A stretch of DNA of 64,000 nucleotides from Branchiostoma floridae (Eukaryota; Chordata; Leptocardii; Amphioxiformes; Branchiostomatidae). Within the stretch, counting starts at the first letter, position 1. Each line of letters starts with the position of its first letter. Under the pieces are notes generated by a model. That model worked only from the letters and a program-made list of their open reading frames with translations. It did not search any database and was not told the origin of the DNA. Made by a program: the position numbers and the translations under genes. The stretch spans positions 15,248,721 to 15,312,720 of the forward strand of contig NC_049995.1 of NCBI RefSeq assembly GCF_000003815.2, in the 5' to 3' direction. Of this stretch, positions 21,969-34,722 are shown piece after piece.

Positions 21969-23023
21969 TTACAAAGGATCGTAGACTCTTGAGATAGTCA
22001 GAGAGAGCCCTGAATCCAAAAACTGTGTTATCATGACATAAACACAGTACAAAACTGTCAACGGGAGACTCTGACTGTAACTTAGCGACGATGTCCCCCC
22101 AACGAGATACTGTCGGAATTTGAAGGGTGGGCATGGGGTTTTCGTCAGATTCAGTGTGTATGTTAGATTGAACCTTTTCCATAATTCTTCAACACTTGAA
22201 GAACCGTCTGTCCCAGTGTCACCGTTACCAGATCCAGGTTTCCATCCAGGTGGATACGTACCGTTGCCGTACGGGCCGCCATTCGGAGTCCACCAAGATG
22301 GATACGTACCGTTTCCGTACGGGCCACCGTTGGGACTCCACCAAGATGGATACGTACCGTTTCCGTACGGGCCGCCGTTGGGACTCCACCAAGGTGGGTA
22401 TGTACCGTTTCCGTACGGGCCACCGTTTGGACTCCACCAATCCGGATACGTACCGTTTCCGTACGGGCCTCCATTCGGGGTCCACCAAACTGGATACGTA
22501 CCGTTTCCGTACGGGCCGCCATTCGGTCTCCACCAATCCGGATAAGAACCGTTCCCGTACGGGCCACCGTTCGGACTCCACCAAGTTGGGTACGTACCGT
22601 TTCCGTACGGGCCACCGTCCGGACTCCACCAATCTGGATATGTACCGTTTCCGTAAGGACCACTAGTCGAAGTCCACCAATCCGGATATGTTCCGTTACC
22701 ATACGGGCCTCCATTCGGCCTCCACCAATCCGGATATGTACCGTTGCCATACGGGCCACCGTCGGGACTCCACCAAGCTGGGTACGTACCGTTTCCGTAC
22801 GGGCCACTAGTCGAAGTCCACCAATCCGGATATGTACCGTTGCCATACGGGCCACCGTTGGGACTCCACCAAGATGGATATGTACCGTTTCCGTACGGGC
22901 CACTAGTCGAAGTCCACCAATCCGGATATGTACCGTTGCCATACGGTCCACCGTCCGGCCTCCACCAAGATGGATACGTTCCGTTACCGTATGGTCCACC
23001 GGTTCCTGGGATCGAGTCATTCC
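21969..23023 (-). CDS. mosaic gene exon 9: NGTYP/DWW repeat block B and C-terminus
   Basis: From the acceptor TATTCTACAG the frame reads [20 protein letters not shown], then 15 regular 16-residue units, then [14 protein letters not shown] and a unique tail ([20 protein letters not shown], ..., SRVYDPL) to TAA at 21969-21971. The tail has two extra sequons and a moderately hydrophobic stretch ([20 protein letters not shown]). The repeats are closer to one another than to those of block A's start. A possible donor GGATCTG|GTAACG near 22235, also phase 1, would skip the unique tail, so the stop exon is not certain. Confidence 0.6.
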
Positions 23024-26000
23024 CTGTAGAATACGTATATGATATATAATCAAAGTTTGATTCAATTACCTGGCGTCAGAAATCAAGAACTGGAAGTACG
23101 AATAGCATCATTTTTGACGGAGGTACATCATTTCGAACAAATAGAACCCCTGTTCTATATAGAACACCTGCATAGAACAGGGGGTTCTATTTGTTCGAAA
23201 TAGTGTTCGACAGGTTCGGTCTATTGTTCGCGGTAAAAAAAATCCTTTACCTGTTGTGATTGCGAAGAAGTTCATTTCCGTGAGGAAAGGCTGCCCTCCC
23301 CCGTAAGTCTCCGTGACCACGAACCTCCAGTACCGAGCCGTGGCCTCAAAACCGCCGAACTCCTGCGTCTCACTCGTCCCGTTCAGTACGTCATCAACAG
23401 ACACCACGTCCTCCCAGCTGTACGGGCTCCCGCCCTGCGACATCTGCAGCGTGAAGGCGGCGATGTCGTGGGTGGTGTCGCCGTAGTTGTTGACTGAAAT
23501 ACCGGTCAGAGTTTGTACCTGGGTGAGGTCCAGGACTATGTACCAGCCGCTGGAGTTGTCATTGTTGTTACCTAGAGAGAACGAAAGATTAACAACAATG
23601 AATGGAGGAAGGTATGAAGGAATGAAGGAAGGAATGAATGAAGGAAGGAAGGAGGGAAGGAAGGAAGGAAGGAAGGACTGAAGGAAGGAAGGACGGAAGG
23701 AAGGAAGGAAGGAAGGACTGAAGGAAGGAAGGAAGGAAGGAAGGAAGGAAGGAAGTAAAGAAGGAAGAAAGGAAAACTGTCTTGGTAGTAACATTTTATA
23801 GTGAATTTAGACAACCCTGTGATTGTGATTGTAAAACATATCTGTTTCTTTGTTTCTACATTTCACCATTGCAAAGAAGCGAGAAGTCGAGCTCAGTAGA
23901 AGGCAAATCCTTGTGCTCGGTTCACATTGATTAACTGCATTTCTCAATTAATATATATACATGTAGTCGGTACCTTGTGGGTTCCAATACGTTGTACTGT
24001 TCCCATCCAACACTTTCCCTGCGTCGTATGTTACCCCGTTGCTGTCGACGTGCGGTGTGCCGGTGGAGTCAACAACCCATGAGGGGTCCATTGTCAGCCA
24101 TTCACCTAGTGAAAGGGGTACAGAATCGTTAATCAAGCTATATGTTTATAGAACAAAATATAGTTTGCAGTTCCAGAGCAAGCTGCTAGGGGGCCCAAAC
24201 ATGACTCGCCTTTTCCTTACATCACAAGCTATCTGGCGCCAAAATATTTAGACCGTACCTTCTCCAAGTCAAAAGATACAGAAATATAGACGTTCTGCTG
24301 CAGTGCCCAGATTACATACTAGGGGGCCCAAAATTGACCTTGACCTTCGGCTTCCCAACACCTGCCTACAAACCACGTACCATCTTAATCCGTTAAAAGG
24401 TTCTTGAGTTATGCAGGCTACAAAAATATGGAAACACACACACACAAACACGCACACAAATACATACACTCACACAGACACACCCAGAAATATCGCCATT
24501 TTCATGGATAAAAAGAGAACGGAAAGCATTCACGTAATTTTTGTCCAAGCAGTCTAAATTGCAATATTTTGAAAATAAAGATTGTGTAGTGCAATTTATA
24601 TGAAACCACCGTCATTGACGTGATATCCCAAAATATCATATTTTTCAACAACAGATATACGTTATGTCACCCCGTAAATACTTGCGTAGCCTTTCAAAGA
24701 CATGATTTTGACACGGAAAAGATACCATGATACGTACCGTTGGCATAAGGGTCTCCACCAGTCCCGGATTCAGGGCGCCACCAGGGAGGATATGTACCGT
24801 TTCCGTACGGTCCACCGTCCGGACTCCACCAATCCGGATATGTGCCGTTGCCATACGGGCCTCCATTCGGACTCCACCAATCCGGATATGTACCGTTTCC
24901 GTACGGTCCACCGTCCGGCCTCCACCAATCCGGATATGTGCCGTTTCCGTACGGGCCTCCGTTCGGACTCCACCAAGGTGGATATGTACCGTTACCATAC
25001 GGGCCGCTAGTCGAAGTCCACCAATCCGGATATGTACCGTTGCCATACGGGCCTCCGTTCGGACTCCACCAATCCGGATATGTGCCGTTTCCGTACGGGC
25101 CTCCGTTCGGACTCCACCAATCCGGATACGTACCATTTCCGTACGGGCCACCGTTCGGACTCCACCAAGCTGGGTACGTACCGTTTCCGTACGGGCCGCC
25201 ATCTTCAGGATACGTCCCGTTTCCGTATGGCCCATCTGGGTACGAACCGTCCCCTCCAGGCGTATACGTACCATTAACATAAGAGCTGTTACCACATGGA
25301 TACGAGCCATTTCTACACGGCCCACCTCCTCCATGTGGGTACGTGCTGTTACCGTACTGGTCACTACCGTTTCCAGACTGACCAGGGTACGTTCCATTCC
25401 CGTATCCGGGTGGGTAGGTACCGTTACGGTTGGGATACGTGCCGTTTCCGTACGGCCCGCCTGTGTTGGGCCCGTAATTACCGGATGAGGAACGTGTGGT
25501 TGCCGCAGCTGTGGTGGTAGGAGGAACCCAGTCTGGATATCTTGACGGGAAAAGTGGTGCTGGAAGTAGATGAGAAAAAGTGCGATTACTCTCTCTTTCT
25601 CTGTTTTCCTTGGTTTGTCTGTTTGTTTGTCTTTCTGCCTCTCTCTCTCTCTCTCTGTCTCTCTCTGTCTGTCTCTCTCTCTGTCTCTCTCTGTCTCTCT
25701 CTGTCTGTCTGTCTGTCTGTCTCTCTGTCTCTCTCTGTCTCTCTCTCTCTTTCTTTCTTTCTGTGCACTTCATTATTACTGCCTCTGTTTCCATCTCTCT
25801 ATCTCTCTTGTCTGATAATGTCACATTTTCCCTCCAAGACATAATGAATCCAACAACCCACAGCCTCAACGGCTAGTCTCTACCAGACTCCGGTCTGGAC
25901 GAAGTAATAGGTGACTTTGGCCAAATTAGGAATAAAAGCCTAGAAGTAGTTAATTGGCCTAGGAGTGAACTATCTGGACGGCGGATAGCTGCCTAGGCTG

Positions 26001-29000
26001 CAAAAGACTGACTGAAATCCCATGGCAACTTATAGATATTTGTCCCAAGTTCTTCTCTTTTTTCACCCAGCTGACACAAGGCCGGCCTCAAAACTACTTT
26101 TTTTATGAAAGATTCTCACCACAGAAGTTGATATCCTCGTCTCCCGCGTCGTTACAGTCCTGATATTCGTCGCAGATGAAGTGTTCGGGGATACAGATCC
26201 CGTCGCTACATTCAAACTGGTCCGCTGCGCAACCTGGAAAATGCATTGTGTAATCATAGGACATAGGAATTTTCTCTTACACAACCAGTTTATCTCACCT
26301 GCTGACGTTTCGATGTCTGTCAGACATCTTCCTCAGAGCTTCTAACTGGAGTTCTGCTTCTCGCCGCTATATGTAGCCGATGTAGGTGGCGCTTTTCCTC
26401 TGAGGAAGGTGTCTGACAGACATCGAAAAGTCAGCAGGTGAAATAAACTGGTTGTGTAAGAGAAAATTCCTATGTCCTATGATCCACCAACCTGATGAAA
26501 TTATTTTCGGAAATTGTGTAATCATTCCGATGTCACAGCTCAAGCACAGCCAGCATCACGTGTAGGAACGTTTAAAGCCAAGGACAAGAGCACTACCCTG
26601 ATTTTTGGAGGGTATTCATGGAGAAAATGAAAGCACGAACAACCGTATGTTTTCTTTGCCTAAAATGATTGCAATCTTAATCCAAACATTGATGTATCAA
26701 CAACTAAAGGAGTCAATGAACAATGAACAATAAACAATAAAAGAAAAGAGCCATAATAGCCGCTAGAGTTCTTGTCCATGCCTTTAAGATCTTCATCAGT
26801 AATGAATGAATTCTTAAGGGCTACTGTCTGTACTTTTGCATTGTCAATTTAGTGACAGCCGTCATGTAGAAACTTTTAGCCATATTTGGTCGACAAAGCT
26901 TATTTCTGCTATAGTGGCCACAGATATATGTGGCCCAAGGGCTATAGAAATGGAGATAGGCACCGCCCTATTCACCGAAAGAAGTGAGAATGGTTATCAA
27001 AATTATAGTAATAAACTGGTGAGTAAGGATAGCCCGTGTGCATCATACGTGAATTACGCACCCTCTGGTGATTTCTTTCAACAATTATCTATGAATTTGA
27101 ATTAGTAAGTGTACTTAACACCACTCTGCTGTAAGCATTAAAGCACGTGTTATGAAGTGTGTGATCCTAGTAATTCTCACCACACCTCGCTTGTAAATTC
27201 ATCTAAAACATATCCTACAAGCACGACTGCCACCAGGAATCATAAAAGCATATAACACAATTCACCTTTTTTTTTATGCGGGTAACATTAACCTATATAT
27301 GTTGTATTCAGAAGTAGAGGTTTTTAGGGATGTTAAGGCGACTAACGGTAGTTTCAAATTACAAAATTTTCAAAATCTTGCAGTGTGAAACGTCCATCCC
27401 CAAGTACCATGTTGTCAAAACCAACGGATATAGGTTACCCCGCGGATAAAGCTTCTTCATTAGCACCCAATTATGCACCACCAGACCACCGCAGATTTTA
27501 GCCTTTGTGGCTAACTTACGACAGTCTTGTTCGTCGCTGAAATCCTCACAGTCGTAAAAATTGTCACACACAGTGGAGTGAGCTATGCACACGAGGTTTA
27601 GCACGCACTGAAACTGGTCGTCCCGGCAGCCTGGAGGAAGAGCGGTACAGTACAAATTGTCACACACAGTGGAGTGAAAGAAAAGTGGAACAGTACAAAT
27701 TGTCACACACAGTGGAGTGAAAGAAAAGTGGAACAGTAAAAATTGTCACACACAGTGGAGTGAAAGAAAAGTGGAACAGTAGAAATTGTCACACACAGTG
27801 GAGTGAAAGAAAAGTGGAACAGTAAAAATTGTCACACACAGTGGAGTGAAAGAAAAGTGGAACAGTACAAATTGTCACACACAGTGGAGTGAAAGAAAAG
27901 TGGAACAGTAGAAATTGTCACACACAGTGGAGTGAAAGAAAAGTGGAACAGTAAAAATTGTCACACACAGTGGAGTGAAAGAAAAGTGGAACAGTAAAAA
28001 TTGTCACACACAGTGGAGTGAAAGAAAAGTGGAACAGTAGAAATTGTCACACACAGTGGAGTGAAAGAAAAGTGGAACAGTAGAAATTGTCACACACAGT
28101 GGAGTGAAAGAAAAGTGGAACAGTAAAAATTGTCACACACAGTGGAGTGAAAGAAAAGTGGAACAGTAGAAATTGTCACACACAGTGGAGTGAAAGAAAA
28201 GTGGAACAGTACAAATTGTCACACACAGTGGAGTGAAAGAAAAGTGGAACAGTAAAAATTGTCACACACAGTGGAGTGAAAGAAAAGTGGAACAGTAAAA
28301 ATTGTCACACACAGTGGAGTGAAAGAAAAGTGGAACAGTAGAAATTGTCACACACAGTGGAGTGAAAGAAAAGTGGAACAGTACAAATTGTCACACACAG
28401 TGGAGTGAAAGAAAAGTGGAACAGTAAAAATTGTCACACACAGTGGAGTGAAAGAAAAGTGGAACAGTACAAATTGTCACACACAGTGGAGTGCGCTATG
28501 CACACGAGGTTTAGCACGCACTGAAACTGGTCGTCTCGGCAGCCTGAAGGAAGAGTAGTACAGTAACAGTAACAGTAAAAATTGTCACATACAGTGGAGT
28601 GAGCTATGCACACGAGGTTTAGCACGCACTGAAACTGGTCGTCTCTGCAGCCTGGAGGAACAGCGGTACAGTACAAATTGTCACACACAGTGGAGTGAAA
28701 GAAAAGTGGAACAGTACAAATTGTCACACACAGTGGAGTGCGCTATGCACACGAGGTTTAGCACGCACTGAAACTGGTCGTCCCGGCAACCTGAAGGAAC
28801 AGCGGTACCAGTCATATCGTTATGCTACAGCAACTTGATATGATTTTGGCAAAAGTTAGAAGTTTCAAACAACATCCGTTGTTAATTGTCACACACAGTG
28901 GAGTGAGCTATGCACACGAGGTTTAGCACACACTGAAACTGGTCGTCTCGGCAGCCTGGAGGAAGGAGCGGTCATACCATTATTAGTAGTACTAGTAGCA

Positions 29001-32000
29001 ACTTAGCAACCGTATACTGTATCAATTAGTTGATCTGTGCATGTTAAAATTAAGGGCTAATGACCCTCCCCGAGGTGTATATGGCATTATAACGCCTGGT
29101 CCTTTGCCATAAACACCGAATAAAACCACCGAGAGAGCCAATGCCTGCATATCCCTTATTTTCCTATGTATTGCTCCTTCTAATTGGCCGGTGTCGGTGT
29201 CAATTCATTCTGACCAATCAGAACTTAAGGAGCGATAAACACCGGGCTGGCCGGAATCTATGTGTTACGGCATAATAACCAAGGTGGGAGAGGGGCTTCT
29301 GATTGGTCCGCGGCGCCTGACTATATGATAATTTAGATTATTCACTTGTAATTAGCCCACATACAATCATGTCATGTTGGAACGTTAGTATCAAAAGTGA
29401 GCCAGTGTTACATCCATTGCATCAGGTTGGTACGTCACTGAATAGAATGACTTTTTTACGAAACATTGTTTAATTCTCACCAACGTTTCGGTGACCGTCT
29501 GTCACCTTCTTCAGGGCATATACTAGTACTTTACGTTTTGTAACCGCATCTAAACTGTGATCAGCGACACCTGTCCTAGCCTCGCATGCTGCAGTACAAT
29601 GTGAACCACTCAAGATTGCCCTGAAAAAATGTTGATGAGAATAAAGCGACAGATTTGTAAAAAAAAAGGATCTTTATTCTGAACTAACTTAGTTTTCAGA
29701 TTCAGTTTACATTATAGTCTTGATCTTCCTTGCACTTGGTTCACTTCTTGTGGGTGTAGCTGGTTTGTAGCTTTAAAGCCTCACTTGGTATCCAGATTAT
29801 GCCTTCTTATTATATACGTAGTGTATCTATATGTTGCCACTTAAATTTTACTGTGTTGCACGTGCTGATGTAATTTTCATGTGAGGGAGGGCAACTTGTA
29901 ACCCATCAGTTTGAGATGAATACAAGCGAACAAATAAGTTCTAAGATCCAATGGACCGATCCTGTCGAACGCCATATCGAACAAATAGAACCCCTATTCT
30001 ATTTCGAACACGTCCGTCAAAACCTGTCCCCGTGGGACAAATGTCTATTTTTGACGGAGGTGTTCGAAATAGAACCATGATCGAACAGGGGCGGGGTTTT
30101 GGGATCTGTCCATTATAAAGAATTTTAGAATTTCTCACTTGGTTTGTTATCAGAGCCCGAGTCTCCTCCTCCGTCAGTACCACCATTGCTGCCACCGGTA
30201 TTGTTACCAGCACCCGCACCGGTGCTGTTACCAATGCCGGCACCATTGCCGCTGCCTCCGGTACCGCCACCATTGCTGCCACCGCCTGTATCTCCAGTTC
30301 CACCAGAGGAGCCACCACCTCCAACGCCTGTACCTCCACCGTTGTCTCCGCTGTCACCAGTACCTCCATTGCCATCTGTACCTCCACCGGTACCTCCACC
30401 AGCGCCTCCACTACCATTTGTACCTCCATCGGTTCCAGTACCCCCACCTCCACCGATATTACCACTACCATCTGTACCTCCACCGGTACCGGTACCTCCA
30501 CCCGTACCTCCACTACCATCTGTACCCCCACCTCCATCCGTACCTCCACCGGTACCGGTACCCCCACTACCATCTGAACCTCCACCGGTACCGGTACCTC
30601 CACCGGTCTCAGTACCCCCACCTCCAACAATACCACCGCCACTATCTGTACCTCCACCGGTACCTCCACCATTTCCTCCTCCCGTGCCTGTACCTCCACC
30701 GGTACCTCCACCGTTACCAGTACCATCCGAAGGGTTCGAGGTTCCTTCTACGGTGTAGTCCGTAACTGCGGTGTGATCGTCCGTGGATTCCGTGGTTGTA
30801 GAATCACCACCTTCTGTACCACTGTTACCGGTTGACGCAGTTGGCGATCCACCTAACCCTTGGTTGTTGTTAGATTCTGTAGCTTCTGTTGAATCTTGAT
30901 TATTAGAATCTCCTGATGACCCAGATGCAGACGTTGCTTGGGATGATGCCATCTCCTCTAGTGATGTTTGTACATGTGTGGTGGCCATGGTTGTGGTCAT
31001 GAGCGTTGTAGGAAGCGCCGTTGTAGTCTCCGGGGTGGTTGTGATTGTTGTCGTTGTCAGTGTGGTCGTCGGTAGTGTTGTCGTTGGAACTATAGATGCA
31101 GGAATAGTAAAAGTTACATGCGACCGTAAGAAGAATTTAATTACCTTGTAGAAACATCCCTTTTAGGTATATTCTAGCAATAACATGAAAACCTTCCCAT
31201 TGTCACATTTACTAAGACACAAATTTTAATATCATGACGTACTCACAATGAAAAATGCTAATTGCAGGTACAAAGCTATTTTGCTACTGTAGAAAATAGA
31301 TAGTACCAAGAATATCAATGATCGCAGACCTCACACGCTTGTCAATACTTTTTGCAACCCTTCTAGACCCACCTACAAGCACAATAACACTTGGGATGAT
31401 TTTGAAATCCTGCTTTGTGTACATCAAACATTGCAGAAACACATGCAAACATACATAGATATACAAATAGACAAACCATAAAATCTTCACTTTCGTAAAA
31501 TGAGGTTATCTTTAGAGTAATTTAATTTTTACGATTAATGAAAATAAACATAGATGCTGTGGTTACCGCAGTTCGGTACGGGACAGTCGTGGAACGAGAG
31601 CTGGTCATCATTATACGGGTTGAGGATGAAACAGTACGGCTTCCTGTCAAACTCCGGAGTCGGGTTCCTGCAGAAGTTCTCCTCCAGATGGTAACGCTCG
31701 AAGTCGCTGGGCCTGTAGAAGGCTCTGACCATGGGGGAACTCCAGGGGAGGCAGTCCAGGCTCGACGTGGTGAAGTTGATGGTGCCCCGGTAGGTTTCGC
31801 CTAAACCGTCGTAGCATTCCCTGAAGGGGTCGGCTAGAACGACAAAAGAACATGCAACAACATTGAGTCACTCTTTCTACTAGAGGCTGTGACCTAAGAG
31901 TGTCCAAAGAATTGACAGATCACTCAACTAATTTCATTATTAAAGAACTCCAGGGGAGGCAGTCCAGGCTCGACGTTGTGAAGTTGATGGTTCCCCGGTA

Positions 32001-34687
32001 GTTCTCGCCCAAACCGTCGTAGCATTCTCTGAAAGGGTCGGCTAGAACGACAAAAGAACATGCAACAACATTGAGTCACTCTTTCTACTAGAGGCTGTGA
32101 CCTAAGAGTGTCCAAAGAATTGACAGATCACTCAACTAATTTCATTATTAAAGAACTCCAGGCAGTATAAGCTGGACGTGGTGAAGTTGATGGTTCCCCG
32201 GTAGGTTTCGCCTAAACCGTCGTAACATTCTCTGAAAGGGTCGGCTAGAACAAACAAAAAAATGCAACAACATTGAGTCACTCTTTCTATTAGAGGCTGC
32301 GCTGTTGAGACCTCTGAGCGTCCAAAGATTTGACAGATCACTCAACTAATTTCAATATTAAAGAACTCCAGGGGAGGCAGTCCAGACTGGACGTGGTGAA
32401 GTTGATGGTCCCGCGGTAGGACTCGCCTAAACCGTCGTAACATTCCCTGAAGGGGTCGGCTAGAACAAAAAAATGAAACAACATTGAGTCATTCTTTCTA
32501 CTATAGGCTTCGACCTATGAGTGTCCAAGGATTTGACAGATCACTCAACTAATTTCATTAAGAACTCCAGGGGAGGCAGTCCAGGCTCGACGTGGTGAAG
32601 TTGATGGTACCCCGGTAGGTTTCGCCTAAACCGTCGTAGCATTCCCTGAAGGGGTCGGCTAGAACAATAACAACAAAAACATGCAACAACATTGAGTCAC
32701 TGTTTCGACTATAGGCTGCGACCTATGAGTGTCCAAAAGAATTGACAGATCACTCAAATAATTTCATTATTAAAAAATTCCAGGGCAGGCAGTCCAGACT
32801 GGACGTGGTGAAGTTGATGGTTCCTCGGTAGGACTCGCCTAAACCGTCGTAACATTCCCTAAAATGGTCGGCTAGAACAAAAACATGCAACAACATTGAG
32901 TCACTCTTTCTACTATAGGCTTCGACCTATGAGCGTCCAAAAGAATTGACAGATCACTTAACTAATTTCATTATTAAAAAACTCCAGGGGAGGCAGTCCA
33001 GCCTGTAAGTGGTGAAGTTGATGGTGCCCCGGTAGGACTCGCCTAAGCCGTCGTAACATTCCCTGAAGGGGTCGGCTAGAACAACAACAACAAAAACATG
33101 CAACAACATTGAGTCACTCTTTCTACTAGAGGCTGTGATCTATGAGTGTCCAAAGAATTGACAGATCACTCAACTAATTTCATTATTAAGTTAAAGAACT
33201 CCAGGCAGTATAAGCTGGACGTGGTGAAGTTGATGGTTCCCCGGTAGGTTTCGCCTAAACCGTCGTAACATTCTCTGAAAGGGTCGGCTAGAACAAAAAT
33301 AAAAACATGCAACAACAGTGAGTCACTCTTTCTACTTTCTCAAACAAGATGCAACAAGGAAAGGGACATTACCACACGTGGAAGTCACCACGGAAATACT
33401 TAAACATTAGCCAGGTACTTGTAAACCGGGCCCGTCAACTGAACATTCTCTAAAGGGGTCGGCTAGAACACAAACATTGACAAACATCCTGTGTGGAGTG
33501 GGGTAAAATCTAGTACCATTTGACTCATTCAGTCAATTTCTCAAACATGGAAATACTGTCATCTAACATCTAGTGTAGAGTGGGAATATATAACTCCTTG
33601 GTTTGACTCACTCATTCAATTTCACAAACTTGCATAAACTGTCAACAAACGTAACATCTTGTGTAGATTGGAAATATAAGCATAGATTCACACTAACTCT
33701 CAGAGCTATTGATGAAGGCAACGACTAATAATTGTTATCTCATATTCACGGCAGACTGCGCCTAATGTAACTCAGTACTCGTCTCAGCACCATTTGCTTT
33801 CACGCCTTGGGAGACTTGAGACTTTATTTGAAAAGGTTTACTCCTTTTTTCTTGAAACAATGGAAGACGAAAGATCCTACTTTTTTCTGTATTGCGTGAG
33901 TGTTGTGATGGTAAAAGCATTATGATTTTATTTTAGTCTCTGTATAGGTGGAGAAAATAGATGAAATTTGGTGGCTTCTAGAAACAAAGCCCTTCAATCG
34001 TGATTGTAGAATGGAATGTGACGGAAAATAAATGTAACTCGCCTTCGAACATGTTTACGGTACAGTGCATTAATCACTATTGCAGTGAAAATGATAATAA
34101 ATTGAGACTGCCCATGACTCTCTTCATTGTCTGTTTTCTGTTGTAGATTGTACATAGCGTGTACACACAGTGGTCCAATGACTCAGACTTTATCACATTA
34201 GAAGTCCCACCTTAAGAGTTGTCAGCGCCCATTAACCTTTGATATTAGAGACAAAACACAAGTAAAAGCATACGTCGACTGGAGTTAGCAACATTGTCCA
34301 TTACTGTTACTTTGAATGGATCGGCACAGAAAACAGGACACCGTGTAATGTTAAGATTGACAACATCAATTTATGTTCATTTTGGTAAATGCATTGATTC
34401 CGAACTGGCATACATGTAATTTGAAGTTCAGTGTCATTCATCTTACAACGTAAACATGGTAATCAGAGATAGCAGACTTAATGTAACTCATACATTCGCA
34501 TATACGCCCCCCACCCCAACCACACACATAAATCCACGCACATACCGACACTTAGCGCACACATGCACACACACACACACATACACATACACAGACACAT
34601 TAACACACACACACACACACACAAACTCACACACACCGACATTCACATAAACACACACATACATGAACATTAACACACAGACACACG

Positions 34688-34722
<35 letters not shown>

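Noticed and set aside
22120-23065. Long open frames on the plus strand and in the second minus frame over the NGTYP repeats
   Set aside because: The 48-bp unit is a multiple of three, so all frames without a stop in one unit stay open. Only the minus frame with sequons has matching splice sites and phase.
25542-25876. Ser/Leu-rich frames at 25.6 kb
   Set aside because: Translation of the (CT)n tract inside an intron.
27640-28495. CRISPR-like regular array of 43-bp units
   Set aside because: Units are contiguous with no unique spacers, the locus is eukaryotic, and the unit derives from an LDLa exon.
29060-29340. Possible inverted-repeat element around GGCATTATAACG
   Set aside because: Suggestive similarity between the edges, but I could not pair enough bases to support ends.
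30139-30765. Pro-rich and His/Tyr-rich plus-strand frames opposite the Gly-rich exon
   Set aside because: Mirror of the GGT/ACC repeat; only the minus frame has phase-matching splice sites.
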